64,000 nt of DNA from Hirudo medicinalis (taxonomy: Eukaryota; Annelida; Clitellata; Hirudinida; Hirudinidae): assembly GCA_011800805.1 (NCBI GenBank), contig MPNW01000133.1, positions 11,002 through 75,001 on the forward strand. Direction: 5' to 3'. Below, one piece after another: positions 1 through 12,602 of the stretch (its first letter is position 1; each line of letters begins with the position of its first letter). The position numbers and the translations under genes were made by a program. Below the pieces are notes generated by a model. That model did no database searches and was not told where the DNA came from. It was given only the letters and a program-made list of their open reading frames with translations.

Positions 1-1988
1 TAAATCTTGCACAAGAATGAAAACGCAAATTACTAACGTTGCAATAAAAGCGACAGATATTGTAAGAGCAACGCCACAAACGTTTATGTTGTTTAACATG
101 ATTTCTGTATTGAAGTTTTCCTAAAACTATGCAAGACTAAATCGCATATGACACCGCTGAAAATCAAATGTTTACAAAAGATTCCAGTGATATGTTAATC
201 ACAAATCATTGCGAATGAGCCGATATATTTCATCCTTTTTATTTAAATATACACAAATAAATAATTATAGGCGCAGCAACTCCAACTTAATGAGTACCGA
301 TTGATCTGCTAGCTCAATTGAGCTGACAAAAATCGCCCTTTTTGAACCCATCCCAACTTCGAGTCGGCCTCAGCACCAACAAATAACAAACATGTAAAAT
401 CACTCCCATCAAACAATTCGCACCATAACAAATTGCCGAACTTCTAAAGCTAAAACCTAAACCAAGCCCTCAACCCAAGTCGGTTCCAAGATGTTATGGC
501 CCAAACTTCAATCTAAATTGCTGGACTCACCGATCCTTACCCCAGGATCCGTTATCTTGTTCATGCGAAGCAGTTTCTTAAAAAAAATTACATAGAAAAT
601 TTAAATCCCCTTGCTTGATTTTATTTTTTCAAAATCACAAAATCAGTTTTTTATAACCAGTGAAACTCCAGCAATGAAAAAGCAATCATTCTGATGATGA
701 GAACTTTGAAACACAAAGTGCAACAAAGATCTAACAGAGATTTTGAACAATACCATAACAACGAAAAACTGATTGTACAGCAGGTAACAATAAAGTACTA
801 AAGGAAAAGAAGCTAAATCTAAAATCAAAACATCAAAGTACATGAACGTCAAACTCCACTAGAATCAAGTTACAGAGGTTGAAAAAGATAACATCAAACA
901 AATAAATTTTAAGTTGAAATAAAAAACTCCTAACTGGAAAAGAAAACCGATATCACTCTTTTTGCCGTGTTACCATGTTTTCTTACGGATGTGGCATCTC
1001 TCGAACCACCATTTTGTTTTGTTGAACAAGCCATTCCAAAAGGCACATATCAATTATAACAAACTATTAAGCAGGCATGTATAATATAAATCATTGCATG
1101 TCTTAGGACCTATATATGCAATATATTTTCAGTGCATCCTTACAATGTATATTTACAAGCTAGCTTTATTAACATCTGCAATGGGTTGCCTTAATTTGCT
1201 TTTGACAAGTAGCCTATGCTTAGGCCAATAATCTCGTACTGTTTGACCAATAGTGGATGCGACCTGTCAACCATCAAGAAAACATGAATAAAATAATCCA
1301 GAAGATTCCCTGATTTGTGGAAACAAATAAAAACAAAAGTGCTCCTCAAAAAAGTTGAGATTTACAACCCCATCTCTTGAATAACACAAACTGGCTCCAG
1401 CAAAGTCGGCGAGATTTTCGAGAAGAGACACGGCAAACAAAGGAGATGAAATTAATAATCGACGAGGCATAAACTAACTGCTAATTAATTAATTATAACA
1501 AGTGATGAGGAAGGAATTGAACATCATCATCATCGCTGTCATCATGAGTTCAAGCTTTGCATACTTTGCAGTAACAACGAGAGCTGTCCCAGGATAGGAA
1601 GAATAAATGGACACACGTTGTATCAAAACTTTACACTCTACAAAAGTTAGAATACTTAAAAGATGCTTCAAACATAGTTTTAATACTTCTTTTGCCACCA
1701 ATTCCTCCACTCCTTCTGCAGAAGTAAGAAAGATAGACAGTAGAAAAGAGAGAAGCTATCTGAAAATATAATGCAGAATAATTTATAATCAAAAACAATT
1801 TATTATGTTGGTGGTTTTACTGTTTTTTAAAGTATCATAACGTGCATTCCTAGAAGCATCGAATCCTTCTTAGAATCTCGAATGTAGCATTCATTCAAAG
1901 AAAATTCCACTGTTAGTCCTTCCATCTTACTGACAGGATCCAATCAACAAATTCTCACCTGGATGCCTTGCTCCTCTGAAGAAGATAA
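1..1988. other. 3' flank of the PTPN gene, no gene seen
   Basis: AT-rich sequence downstream of the stop codon of the minus-strand phosphatase gene. The open frames here are short, lack splice-consistent partners and resemble no family I know. The first part, next to the stop, is probably 3' untranslated region. I see no RNA gene or mobile element. Confidence 0.5.
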
Positions 1989-4900
1989 TCAGGTGCTATC
2001 ATACATGATCTTGTAAGTTGCAAAACCCAGGAAGGCAACTGCCAGAGAGAGTCCTCCATAGAAGAGGAAGCCAAACTGAGAGTTTTGTTTGGCTGATTCA
2101 CTTTCCTGCTGTTTCATCCTCATCCTTTCGAGGGTCTCTCTAGTCTTCTTTACTCTTTCATCATGTTTCCTCCTCTTAATCATTTCTTGAGAGTCGCTGT
2201 CCACTCTGGAAGACATTCACATTTAAATTTGTATGTGCAGTCATATGTTGGTTAACAAAGTGTGCTTTTATTTACATTAAGAAACTATGAGGTTAACTTT
2301 ATGGACAACAAAAGGTTATAAATATAATTAATTAAAACCGATAATTAATAAAATATTAAACATTCATCATTGGCATTCAAATTAGCCTAAAGCCATTAAT
2401 AATAAAAAACAATTAATAAATATCACATGTACAATAGTTTCGTGCAGCTGAAGCATGGATGTGACACACCACTCACCATCAGTCAAATATCTCATTTTCA
2501 TTGCGACAAACACATCAACATGCCTAGATATTGTGAAGACATCATTTAAAACTAGAAATAAATCAAAACATCAAAGCAACCCTTTCGTAGTATCATCCTT
2601 AGTAACAAGAGATTCTTGGTTGCTTGAGTTTGGCAGACTGCCATTTTGATGAGAGACCTGATCTTCCTGCTTGGCATTAGGTTGGGTTGATGGGGATGTG
2701 GGCACTGGATGAGTCTTGTCCGAGAGGGACTTGAAGCTTCTCGGAGGAACGGGAGGTAGGCGATCGTCGTTGTTGTGGTGCGAGTTGATGTTGACGTCAT
2801 CATCACCGCTCCCGCCATCGTCGTCGTCATCATCATAATTCTGGTCATCTGGTTCATAGTTTGCTTCATTACTCTGTTCAATGCAATCGAGATGTTGTAG
2901 GCAATTATCATTAAGATCTTACATTTCATTTATCAATATAATTATTAATTAATATTAGTAAATGAATATCTAATAACAAACACAGAAAACAGATTAGTAA
3001 AAGAATATTGAAATTATTTAATAATTTTCAAAACTATTTAAACAAATACTTTATTAATTCTTAAAATAGCAAAGTTCAACAATAATTGCTAACAAACACA
3101 TTTGACATTGTTAAAGGCAGTTCACTAATTAGTATTTGCCTTAAAAATGGCTTGAAAGCATCACTGATGTTAAATAATTTTAGAAATAGAATCTTGAGAT
3201 TCACTGGAAGAGGTTTGATCTTGCTATAAACATCATTATTCTGACAAGTAATTAGCAACAGAACTCATGATATAGAAATTATGAAGTGCAGTTCTAAGAA
3301 GTTATTATTATTAAATTAAACCTGTTTACAGCCTAAGAAAATATAATGTTCAACCATTTAAATGAACATCCATGTCAAGACAGAGGATATGAAATAACAT
3401 TGCTAAGGTAATGTTTTTGTTCAAGTTTTGTAATCTGTGTTAATTGTCATTAACAGGGCATTTCAGTTTGTGCATGAAATAAACAAATCATTAATCATAT
3501 TATCATTAATCACTAAAATGACATCAACGGAACAATTATTGATTAAATGTTGCTCATTTCAAATCCAAACTGGTTAAATAAAAATGCCTTTCCATTATTT
3601 GTCCATTTATATCTTAAGAAGCTGTCAATGAAAAGTCCAAAAAGAACAATATTTTGGATTGATAATACATATTTTTCCTTTAAAATCCGATATTCAATGA
3701 TATACATTTTCCCTAAAAATCCTATTTAAAAAACCAACATAAAAGACGTTCTTTACAAAGTTTACGTTCAGTACAAACTTCGCATCATCTCTGGTTGATC
3801 ACTTTTATAAAAAAATTTAATGAACTTCTATTTGAAAGCATATGGTATTTGTAGCAACTTTATATTATACAGTACTATACAACTTCAAAATAATGATCAT
3901 CTTTAATAATCAAGGAAGCCAAACCTGGCCAAGATGGTTGCGGAAATTCTCGGATAAGCCGGCATTGATCCTGGAAGCTCCTTCGATGACGGCCAGATAG
4001 GAGAACCTGAGTTGTTCGTGCGTCTGAATGAGACCCATCCTGTACTTCCTCATCTCCATCAGGACATCCAACACCTTCACGTTGTCTAAGTTTCCTTGCT
4101 TCTCAATCTAAAGAAGAAAATAAAAAGATTAATATAATAATAATAATAATACCAATAATTTGGGTGGTTCCCCAGTGTTTCATCTCAACTGTTAATGTTC
4201 CTCAACCTAACAACTGTTAATGTTCCTCAACCTAAACCAAGAACATTTAAATTTATAAATTTATAAACAACACACCTCTAATTTGTCTTAAGTAGTTTTA
4301 GTTGAGGAGGATACAAAACCCAAGCTACTCACAAGTATGAGACAGGTGTCGGCCAAGCAGAATGTGCCCGATCTTCCTATGCCAGCACTGCAGTGTATGA
4401 CTGGGGGCCTGCTAGGGTCGTCCAAGACTCCAAAACTCCTGACAGCAAACAGAAAGTCCAGGAAGGCTGAAGGAGATTCGGGCACTCCAAAGTCGGGCCA
4501 AGCAGTATAGTGGAACTGCATCACTCGAACTGATTCCAGAGTCTGCAGAGAGGACCAAAGACTTAATTTTATGAATTACATGATGATTTGATGAAATCAT
4601 AATAATTTCAGAAATAACAATATTTCCCAGATTCTTTTATTCCAATGACAACATGATCTTTCTAAGAAAGCAAAGTTCATTCGATGAAGGATATCATTCA
4701 AATCAGACTAACAAAAGCCTAGTTATTTAAAAATAGATTTTCAAAAAGACTTTTGTCATTTCATTAAACATTGAGATTCTTTTTATAGATTTTCATTTAC
4801 TTGCACTTAAAATGGATTTCAACTAAAAATCTCAAATGAAAATCAAATTTTGAATGAATTCCATGAACGCCTGATAAGAATTTTTATGTTTTAGCTAGAA

Positions 4901-7900
4901 AACCAAGAACATGCCTGGGTAAATGAAAATAGTTGAGTAGTAAAAATAATAATGCAAATTTGAATGAAAACTAATTGTAGTAAAAGACAAAAACACCAAA
5001 TTTGTAGCAATTTTTTCAACCTATTTTCAGCCAATCACAGTGCATAAATAAATGTGCATGAATATTAATGAGCTCCAGCATTAAAGTAAAATAACTTCAA
5101 AGTGGCTCAAGATTTTAAATGTTTTATGACCACCTCCAGGACCAAAAGCATCACCATACAAAGTCTAATCAAAATGGCACCAACATTGTAGATTCGTATG
5201 AGATACGACAGATATTCCTACATAGATATGTTAGATTTTGCATCTGGTCTTTTCTTCAAAAATTGATCTTTTGCGGCAAATTGAAGCACCAGAAAGGTTG
5301 GGATTCAAGTAGCCATGGAAAACAAATCCAACTCTCATTAACTGATAAACGCTTTCTTTAAGAGATGAGAAATATGTAAAACAAATTACAAGAATCCAGG
5401 GTAGAATTCTGTAAATAGCAGCAAGCATCTGGATTTTCCCATGAGCAACTGAATTTTTCCTCGAATAAGTCTGGTTTTTACTAACCAATGCAATTCCAGC
5501 ATCATAATCACATGTAATATCAGATGAGAGTGACTTAACAGAGCAATCTAAATTATAAAAACAGCAAAAATACTAAGTAAATCTACATCTGTGGCATTCA
5601 TTTCATTTGGGGAGTTTGAATTTTTAAACTTCCAACAAAAAAGTTGCATTGACATTTACATATGACAACGCAAAAAGCTAACTTAGGAGAAATAATAATA
5701 CACGAAAACTTGTCCGAGACGACGTTGTTTCAATAATAGTAAAAAATAAATTTCATTTATAGTAAAGATGAAAACTCAATCCAAATGCATTTGCTGTAAA
5801 AACCCAAAATACTCACGACCAGAGCAACGCATCAAATATCACGAAAGGAAATTGCTTAAACACAGGAAAAGCTGAAAAATGTAATCGAATGTAAATAATA
5901 AACAATCCCACCCACCATTCAATACAACAGAAGCAATCATCCACACATCACCTTAAAGATTATTGCACATGCAAGGGATGACAAATGAAACTATCAAAAG
6001 AATTTTAAGAACTCATTCACTTGACAGTGAAATGCATTTAGATTATTTCTAAGAACCTACTGACAACAACAATGAAACTTCTCCTTCATTTATGGAGAAA
6101 GTTTAAATGTGGTGGGGGATGTACTAAAAACAGCTGTTTCAAGAGAACTCCAATTCATAGGTCATGCTGATAATACACGAATAAATTAATGATCGATAGC
6201 ACCATGATCTTCAATAATTGTGATTGTAAATGCCTACTAAATGTGTTGTCTTTCAACTGCTCATTCAATTTTCCTTTAGCCTCGAAACAAATAACTCCTC
6301 ACCAAAGTCAACTAACTAAACAACAACATTTTCCACAGTGAATGACAAAGAACATGCACATCTGCACTCTGCCCTCAACAACTGCACTACTTCCTGAGTA
6401 CATAAAAATTATGAGCAGGAGATGAATGCCTAACAGTCTAATGTTTAATAAGAACCCATCCATCATAATGTCAACAAAATGTTCCCACTAAGAGTTCATT
6501 TTCAGGACCTAGAAGTAAATTGTGAATAGGCTTTAATTGTTATTATTCTCAAAAGCAATTGATTAGATCCTCTGATCAAAGCAAGTAATTAATTGCCTTC
6601 AACCCATGTGTAACGCAAGTTCCCTATCGAGTCCCCGACGCCTTACAAACAAACAAAAATTAACGGAATTGAAAGACTCTAAAAGAGTATAAGAAAAAGC
6701 TTTATTGAAAACAAGCGATCTGAAGGAACCACCTATCTTGCACGTGCTAAGAACATTATATTAGCTAACTCTGCATATCGACTTATATACACATCGAGTT
6801 AATTAGATTCATCAATATGCAGAAAGTCATCGAATCGTTCTATCACGCGTAAGAATACATCACCTCATGCAACCTCATCACGTACTTAATATAGACATCC
6901 GCGAACAAAAGTAGAATATAAAAATATTCAAAAGTCAGGTCACTGACAATATACAACAAAGATTGTTCTCGCCCGATGAAGACATCCGTGACACCATGTA
7001 TGACCTAACTGCAAATAATTACTTATCAAACCAATCTCATTTGTCATCATTCTTTTATTTCTTCCATTTCATCAGGAGAGACAAGTCAAAAATTATTCAT
7101 GACACCATAAAAGAAAATACTTGGAATCAAGTGCCAGCTACTTTTGTTTGGTTAAAATTTCAAAAATCACCTCATCAATCTATGAAAATGGATTTCCAAG
7201 GATTTTTGCATCTAAGACTTAATTGAAGTACAATTGAAACTTTCAAAGTGGTGTTAAAAATATCTGCACCTTAATGGCCTTTTATTGAAAACACACAGAG
7301 ATTAATAGATCCATGCTTATAAACCGCACAAGTTTGACCGATCAAAATAGTCTTAAAAAATTCTACAAAAATAATCTTGGAATAATCCTTCTAGAATACT
7401 CATCCAGAAAAGATAAAATAACATTCAAGATGTTATCAACAGTTGCAGATTCGATAATAGCTAGGAGGAGCTCTTAGACATTATATTACATTATGTTTAT
7501 CACAATAACTCTCATTTATCACTCGATGGATTTCAGTTTTTAAGACATAGTTTTTTTGGATGTTTGGGGCAATTTATGAATTGGACAGGTTTTTGTGGAT
7601 GGATTGGGTGAAGGCAAATGTAGGACACGTTACATCACCTGAATGAAACCATTAGGCCAAAAATAATTAAGGAATGAGTTCTCAGCTGTAACTATGCAAA
7701 CTAATCACATAACATAACATTGATTGATCCCACAATGTCCATAGAAACAATATTTGTAAATGCACTCAGTACACAAATGCCAGCTGAGCAAATATGATGA
7801 ACAGCAGACAATGAACTGTTTCTTTTTTTAAATAGTTTACTGCCAGAACCAGCAGACAGCACACTTAGAACGTATTAGTTAATAATTGAACTCCACAGAT

Positions 7901-10900
7901 AATCTCAGACTTTTTAAAAAGATCAGAATGGTGGACTGCAAACAGCAATCCTAGTTTACATTCAACCTGAGCCTGATTGGTGGTTTGAAATAAGAGGATG
8001 AAAACTGCGTTACATTTATTTCCACTTCATTTCACTTGATGTTAAAATGCAAACATTTCATCGTCAAAAATCATCCCAAAAAGGGATTTTAACAACCTAT
8101 TACTCACCCCTTGATGGCAGATGAACTTATTAATACATGTTGAACTTTTAACTTTGTGAACATGTTTTTTGGATATCAAGACGAAAAAGTTAAAGATCAA
8201 ACCTCCATATTCTGAAGATGGAAGACCCTGATGGTGAATTCGTAATTTGATATCAACTCCTCAATGAAGGTCACCTTCAATGCTACCTCCTCAAACACCA
8301 TTTCATCATCAGATCCAATAGGGTAGTACTGGTGGCATTTGATCTGTATGGATTAAAGGCAAGTACCATGAAAATCCATTAAATGCATAGCTGAGCCTTA
8401 AATAATTGAAATGCAATTTCAATCAGGTAGTAAATATCTCAGTGACAGAGGTATCTATGTCAGTATATTTGCATGCATTCTGCATGTTCAGAATGTTCTA
8501 AACTATTTAAGCAATATTTCATGATCAAAGCTGAATTATCCCCAGAAATACAAGCAATCCAACCAACACTAAGCTTTTAAAGACTTCAACTGCACTAGAA
8601 AATATCCTGAGGCAAGAATTATTCCAAAAGAAAATTGAGAGATTTAATAAATTGCATTTGAATATTCGCAGGTGCAGGGCATCCTACATATATTATGCCT
8701 CCATAAATTATTTTCCTCTTACGGGGAATAGCTCAAAAAGTCCAAAGGTGTTAAACATCAAAGCTGGTCTTATCTCAGGTGATGATTCTAAATGTCAAAT
8801 CGAGGAAAACAGGATACGGAAAGAAATTCAGTTTCAGTCTCACGAGTCAGTTTGGTTTGAGTTAATTGGTGGAATAAGTTCATTACTAGAACTTAATTAA
8901 TCCAATTAATAAATGTGCTTGAGGATAAAAGAAAACAGTGATAACCATTTAAACTATAAATAAACAATTGATTAACATAACAACAGCAATTAAACTGAAA
9001 TTTACAGCACTTCGCCATAACAATTCCTAACTCATCCATAACGAAATTGGGAGTTGAGAGTGGAAACTAACATGTCCCTTCTCAACAATCCTGTTCAGCA
9101 TCAGTATTGCCCTGCTTTTCTGCTCCCAAATCATGAGCCAGAAGTGCCCTGAAGTGCCAGGAAGAGGACCCTGTAAGGAAGCAAAAAATATTTTCAGCTC
9201 ATCTGCTTTTGTTGTCTGCCCCCATTAAGAGGTCAACAGAATAGAACACAAAATTGCAGTCAAATTATCAGAGTAACAACTTTCACTTGTGTGCATGCAT
9301 GTGTGGATGTTTGTTAATGTATGTGTCAGTAAAATTAATGTCAGGAGGGATGGATGAGTCAGTGGTTCAAATGCTGCTAGGGGAGGCATGCATATCAAGT
9401 TGCATTGAGGTCAGAAATATATTTCAAGGTCCAAGATGATGATGATGATAGTGATGATTTGGTTATGTAAAGGAAAGCTGTCCATAAAATTCAACCACGG
9501 AGTTGTTAAAAAATTCTGACCTGAGTCAGGATGTAGGCTCTTTTAGCTGCATCATACTTGACCAGACTTGCATTTATGTAGTCAATGTTGTTCTTAGTGA
9601 GGCATATTCTGCTGTAGTCATCTGCAAAACAGTTTCAGTAGCCTTATAAATTCCAATGGCAAGCAATTATCAGGCAGATAACAAAGTTTTCCACTGACAG
9701 AATGATTGAGTCAAAATTGATCACAATTTTGGCTCAAATAAAAAAAGAATTAGAGCAGGTCTTACATGGACTGACATCCCCATATCTGTTTCTGTTCTTG
9801 AACTCTGGCTTCTTTGAAACTTTCAAGCTGTAATCATGTTGCATCATGGCATCCATCCTGATTTTCTTGGAAAGAAATAAAAAATGACATTTCAATGGAT
9901 AATTCAACTTGGATTGAGTAAAAGTCAACTGAAGATGCTGATAATAATATGACAACAGATGCATATAAAAATATTTTTAAAATATCTAAAAAAGATTCTC
10001 AAAATAAAGGAATTAACTATTATCCTCAGCACACAATCATCTAAAACCATTTCAAACGACTTCTGTCTATTATCTCAATGGTGAGAATGCATGTTACAAA
10101 ATATTATCTTCGAAGCAATGGTGAACTGAAATTGTTAGAAATTGCAAGAAAGAATCCCAATATAAAATGTTGTGCCGGGAGACAGGGTTTTCTTCCATAA
10201 AATCTTTCCAGCTGAAAATGAAAGCCACTCCCCCAAGCAAACAAATGCATAAAATATCTGTCCATCATCCATCCACTCTGAGGCTCAAAGTAAATAGAGA
10301 TGATTTCCGTTATTGCATCAATCTCAATTCATCTTATAAATGCTACAAATTAAGTACCCACTACATACTCCAAATCCATTATATCCCTGCTGCTTCAGCA
10401 AATAAATCATCAATATGACAAATTACTTTACTTTACAGGTTTGTTAGTGATAATATTTACAGAAAGTTGTTTATCATCATAACATTAGTGAAAAGCTGTT
10501 GCCAAATTTGTGCTTGTAGAAGTTGCTTTAGAACTCAAGAGAAAGAAAATAAAATGTTAACAGGTATTATAAAATTACACAAAAAAAGTGTTAATTTTAT
10601 TACCTCACAAACTCAAACACAAGTTAATTTGGTCTATTACCTAAAAAATGCATAGGCTAAAAACAAAATCTGTAAATGAGCTTAGAAGGGCTAACCAAAA
10701 CATATGTGAAGGTCCAAATGATACTGAATACACGAATATTTAGGCAAGTAAACTTAAAAACACAACACTTAATAGAAAACAACTTATAGATCTCTTTATG
10801 TTCCGACAACTCTAGTTCAATAAAAATAAATATGCTTAGAAAATTCGTTGTACAAAATGTCATTGAATCACATACACCAACTACGTAAGTTAACAAACCA

Positions 10901-11050
10901 ATCAATTTGTCAAAAAACAATCGAATGTTCGAAGCCTCAAATCTTAGAAGATTCAAATTTCATTTCACCACAAAACAAATATTTTACCGTGAACACGTTT
11001 AGCCAGCTATTATTTTCGTCAAATAATAGAAGTTCTTCGATTGGTCCCAT
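1989..11050 (-). CDS. PTPN1: PTPN1/PTPN2-like non-receptor protein tyrosine phosphatase (nine exons)
   Basis: Removes phosphate from phosphotyrosine; the vertebrate relatives PTP1B and TC-PTP act on receptor and JAK kinases at the ER and nucleus. Coding exons in transcript order: 10988-11050, 9766-9865, 9521-9621, 9072-9170, 8203-8343, 4333-4542, 3925-4107, 2581-2873, 1989-2205. They join without a phase break into 1,407 nt, or 468 residues plus stop. Visible motifs: KNRNRY substrate loop (about 44-49), WPD loop (183-185), signature [10 protein letters not shown] with catalytic Cys219 and Arg225, and the Q-loop Gln near 266. The catalytic domain is followed by an acidic Asp-rich linker (about 300-396) with a PPVPPR proline motif at 339-344. 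A basic helix then leads to a hydrophobic tail anchor at about 441-461. This is the PTP1B layout, so ER membrane anchoring is expected. The sixth intron partner, 4543-8202 (3.66 kb), contains nothing recognisable. The start is the first ATG in frame, giving an N-terminus like that of PTP1B. Whether it is orthologous to PTPN1, PTPN2 or their common ancestor cannot be told here. Confidence 0.96.
4186..4235. repeat. 25-bp tandem duplication in a PTPN intron
   Basis: Two identical adjacent 25-bp units (4186-4210 and 4211-4235), each beginning CAACTGTTAATG, lie in the intron between the exons at 3925-4107 and 4333-4542. Confidence 0.9.
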
Positions 11051-11137
11051 GGTTCAAAATTTTGAGCCGATTTTAATTTAAGCGACCTCTTTCTCAGTCA
11101 AAAATTTCAAACTTTCCTTAAAAGGCTAAAAATTCAT

Positions 11138-11224
11138 CTAACGACCCTCATCAAAAACTGTCCTCACGAACAATGCAGAAACAAAAAGCATCAAGAAAGC
11201 TTCGCCCAAGACCGCCACACGCAT
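11138..11224 (-). other. Possible upstream ORF in the PTPN leader
   Basis: A 28-codon frame begins MRVAVLGEAF, has a hydrophobic middle and ends at TAG, about 90 bp upstream of the PTPN start codon on the same strand. If transcription starts near the TATA-like site further upstream, this would be a uORF in the 5' untranslated region. Chance is a serious alternative. Confidence 0.25.
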
Positions 11225-11257
11225 GGCTACCGAATGTTTTCAGTGTCGGGGACACGT

Positions 11258-11267
11258 TTATATAAAG
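11258..11267 (-). promoter_or_regulatory. TATA-like palindrome upstream of PTPN
   Basis: TTTATATAAA lies about 210 bp upstream of the phosphatase start codon and about 35 bp upstream of the possible uORF. The position suits a core promoter, but such strings are common in DNA this AT-rich. Confidence 0.3.
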
Positions 11268-11734
11268 TTTATTTAATTTAAAACTGCTCCTTACATTAAA
11301 TACAAATAAATTTTATTCAAAAAATATTAAAAATATGCAGTATTAGTATGTAATGTTAAAAGTTCTTCTGTTTCTGAATGTATGCTTATGTAAAATGATT
11401 CATTAACTCCACTTAAACCAAACATGCAAACTTTTGTGTAGATAAAAATGGTTATTCATAGGTTATTTAAATTGTATTACTTAATCTATAGAAATAATAA
11501 TAAGCAATTTCGCTTATTTCAAATAAAATTGATTGCTTTCAGTTTTATTCAAAATATTAGTTTCAATCAATCAAATTGAGGTTTTCATTAGAGAGACGTG
11601 GTAAGTGATTAATGGTAATTAGCTGAAGAGTGAAACACCGCGTTGGAAACCTTTTTCTTCAAGAAATGCTTCCCTTAGTCTTAAAATGGTTTTAAAAGCA
11701 CATTACCATGACATTAAGACTCATTATTATTATT

Positions 11735-12067
11735 AACTCGACTAGATTCACCTAGTGCTGGTTTGTTCCAGGTCTGCGGGCCAACAACGTCGATGGGTCT
11801 GTCATTCTCATTATCATCATCATCATTATCGGCACCAGCATCAGCGTCACCATCGTTCCTATTCCTATAGATATTAAAATTTGACGAGGGAGATTGCTGA
11901 TTTGAGCCCTCGCATTACCTTCTGAGAACGAGTGAGACATGCAGGATGGCGCACGACCCAGGAGAGACTTGGACATCAGCATACAGCATATACCACACAG
12001 TTCTATTAAGACTTTCAAAACGATTAAATCTGTGCTGCAGACGCAGCAAGATCTCGTTTCGCACAGA
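11735..12067 (-). other. Coding-like segment(s) of unknown origin
   Basis: This is a locally GC-richer stretch between two minus-strand genes. On the minus strand, 12067-11919 is open after an AG acceptor and ends at a good donor (CAGAAG then GTAATG). A second open stretch in the same frame, about 11900-11757, reads as an Asp/Asn-rich run followed by DVVGPQTWNKPAL and then a GTGAAT donor. The two are separated by one in-frame stop that a splice could remove. I recognise no family. They could be exons of a small gene, an alternative 3' end of the neighbouring gene, or a decayed element. Frames on the plus strand here are also open but look less protein-like. Confidence 0.25.
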
Positions 12068-12602
12068 CTGTCACGTTATTTACAAGAGCATCGCGCCAGA
12101 AGCCCTGGTGGTGGTTAATCAAAGTCCACTTCATTACTAGATGATTAGGACGGGCAAGAGGCCCTTTCTGTTAACCACTTATATGGCGCTTGTGACACTG
12201 CAAGTCAGGTTGTGAATTGAGACTGCTGCCCAATCATGGGTCAGCCCGCACTTTTCAAGCAAGACCCACTCTATTAATGCCCCTTTGGGACGTCGTTTGG
12301 AGGGCCAAATAAGCCACTGTTTCTCTTTTCCTGCTGTTCCATCCCCCAGCTATTCTTTCCATCCTCTTCTCACCGTTTCATCTAGTGACATGAGCCAAAT
12401 GGACCAAAACTAGATACACAACCTTCAATTCAAAATTCAATAAACGAACAAACGAACGGGTACTTCGAAATAAAAAGCCTTCAGAGATACTTCACTGGCA
12501 AAGAGTATGGATATCTACCAAAACAAAATCAAAATAAACTGAAAGGTTCAATTAAAGCAAAACAACAAAAAAAAAACGGCCACACTAATCAACAGGTATT
12601 CA
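12068..12602. other. Intergenic stretch, nothing recognised
   Basis: Moderately GC-rich sequence just 3' of the REDIC1-like stop codon on the minus strand; it may be that gene's 3' untranslated region. No domain, RNA gene or repeat was recognised. Confidence 0.4.

Noticed and set aside
1989..2216. Independent 75-residue membrane protein starting at the ATG at 2214-2216
   Set aside because: The ATG is created by intron bases before the acceptor at 2206-2207; the segment is the last PTPN exon.
2552..2929. 125-codon Met/Thr-rich minus-strand frame
   Set aside because: Wrong frame over the PTPN linker exon; the correct frame gives the acidic proline-motif linker and joins its neighbours in phase.
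9254..9439. 61-codon plus-strand frame inside a PTPN intron
   Set aside because: No splice or homology support; lies antisense within the gene.
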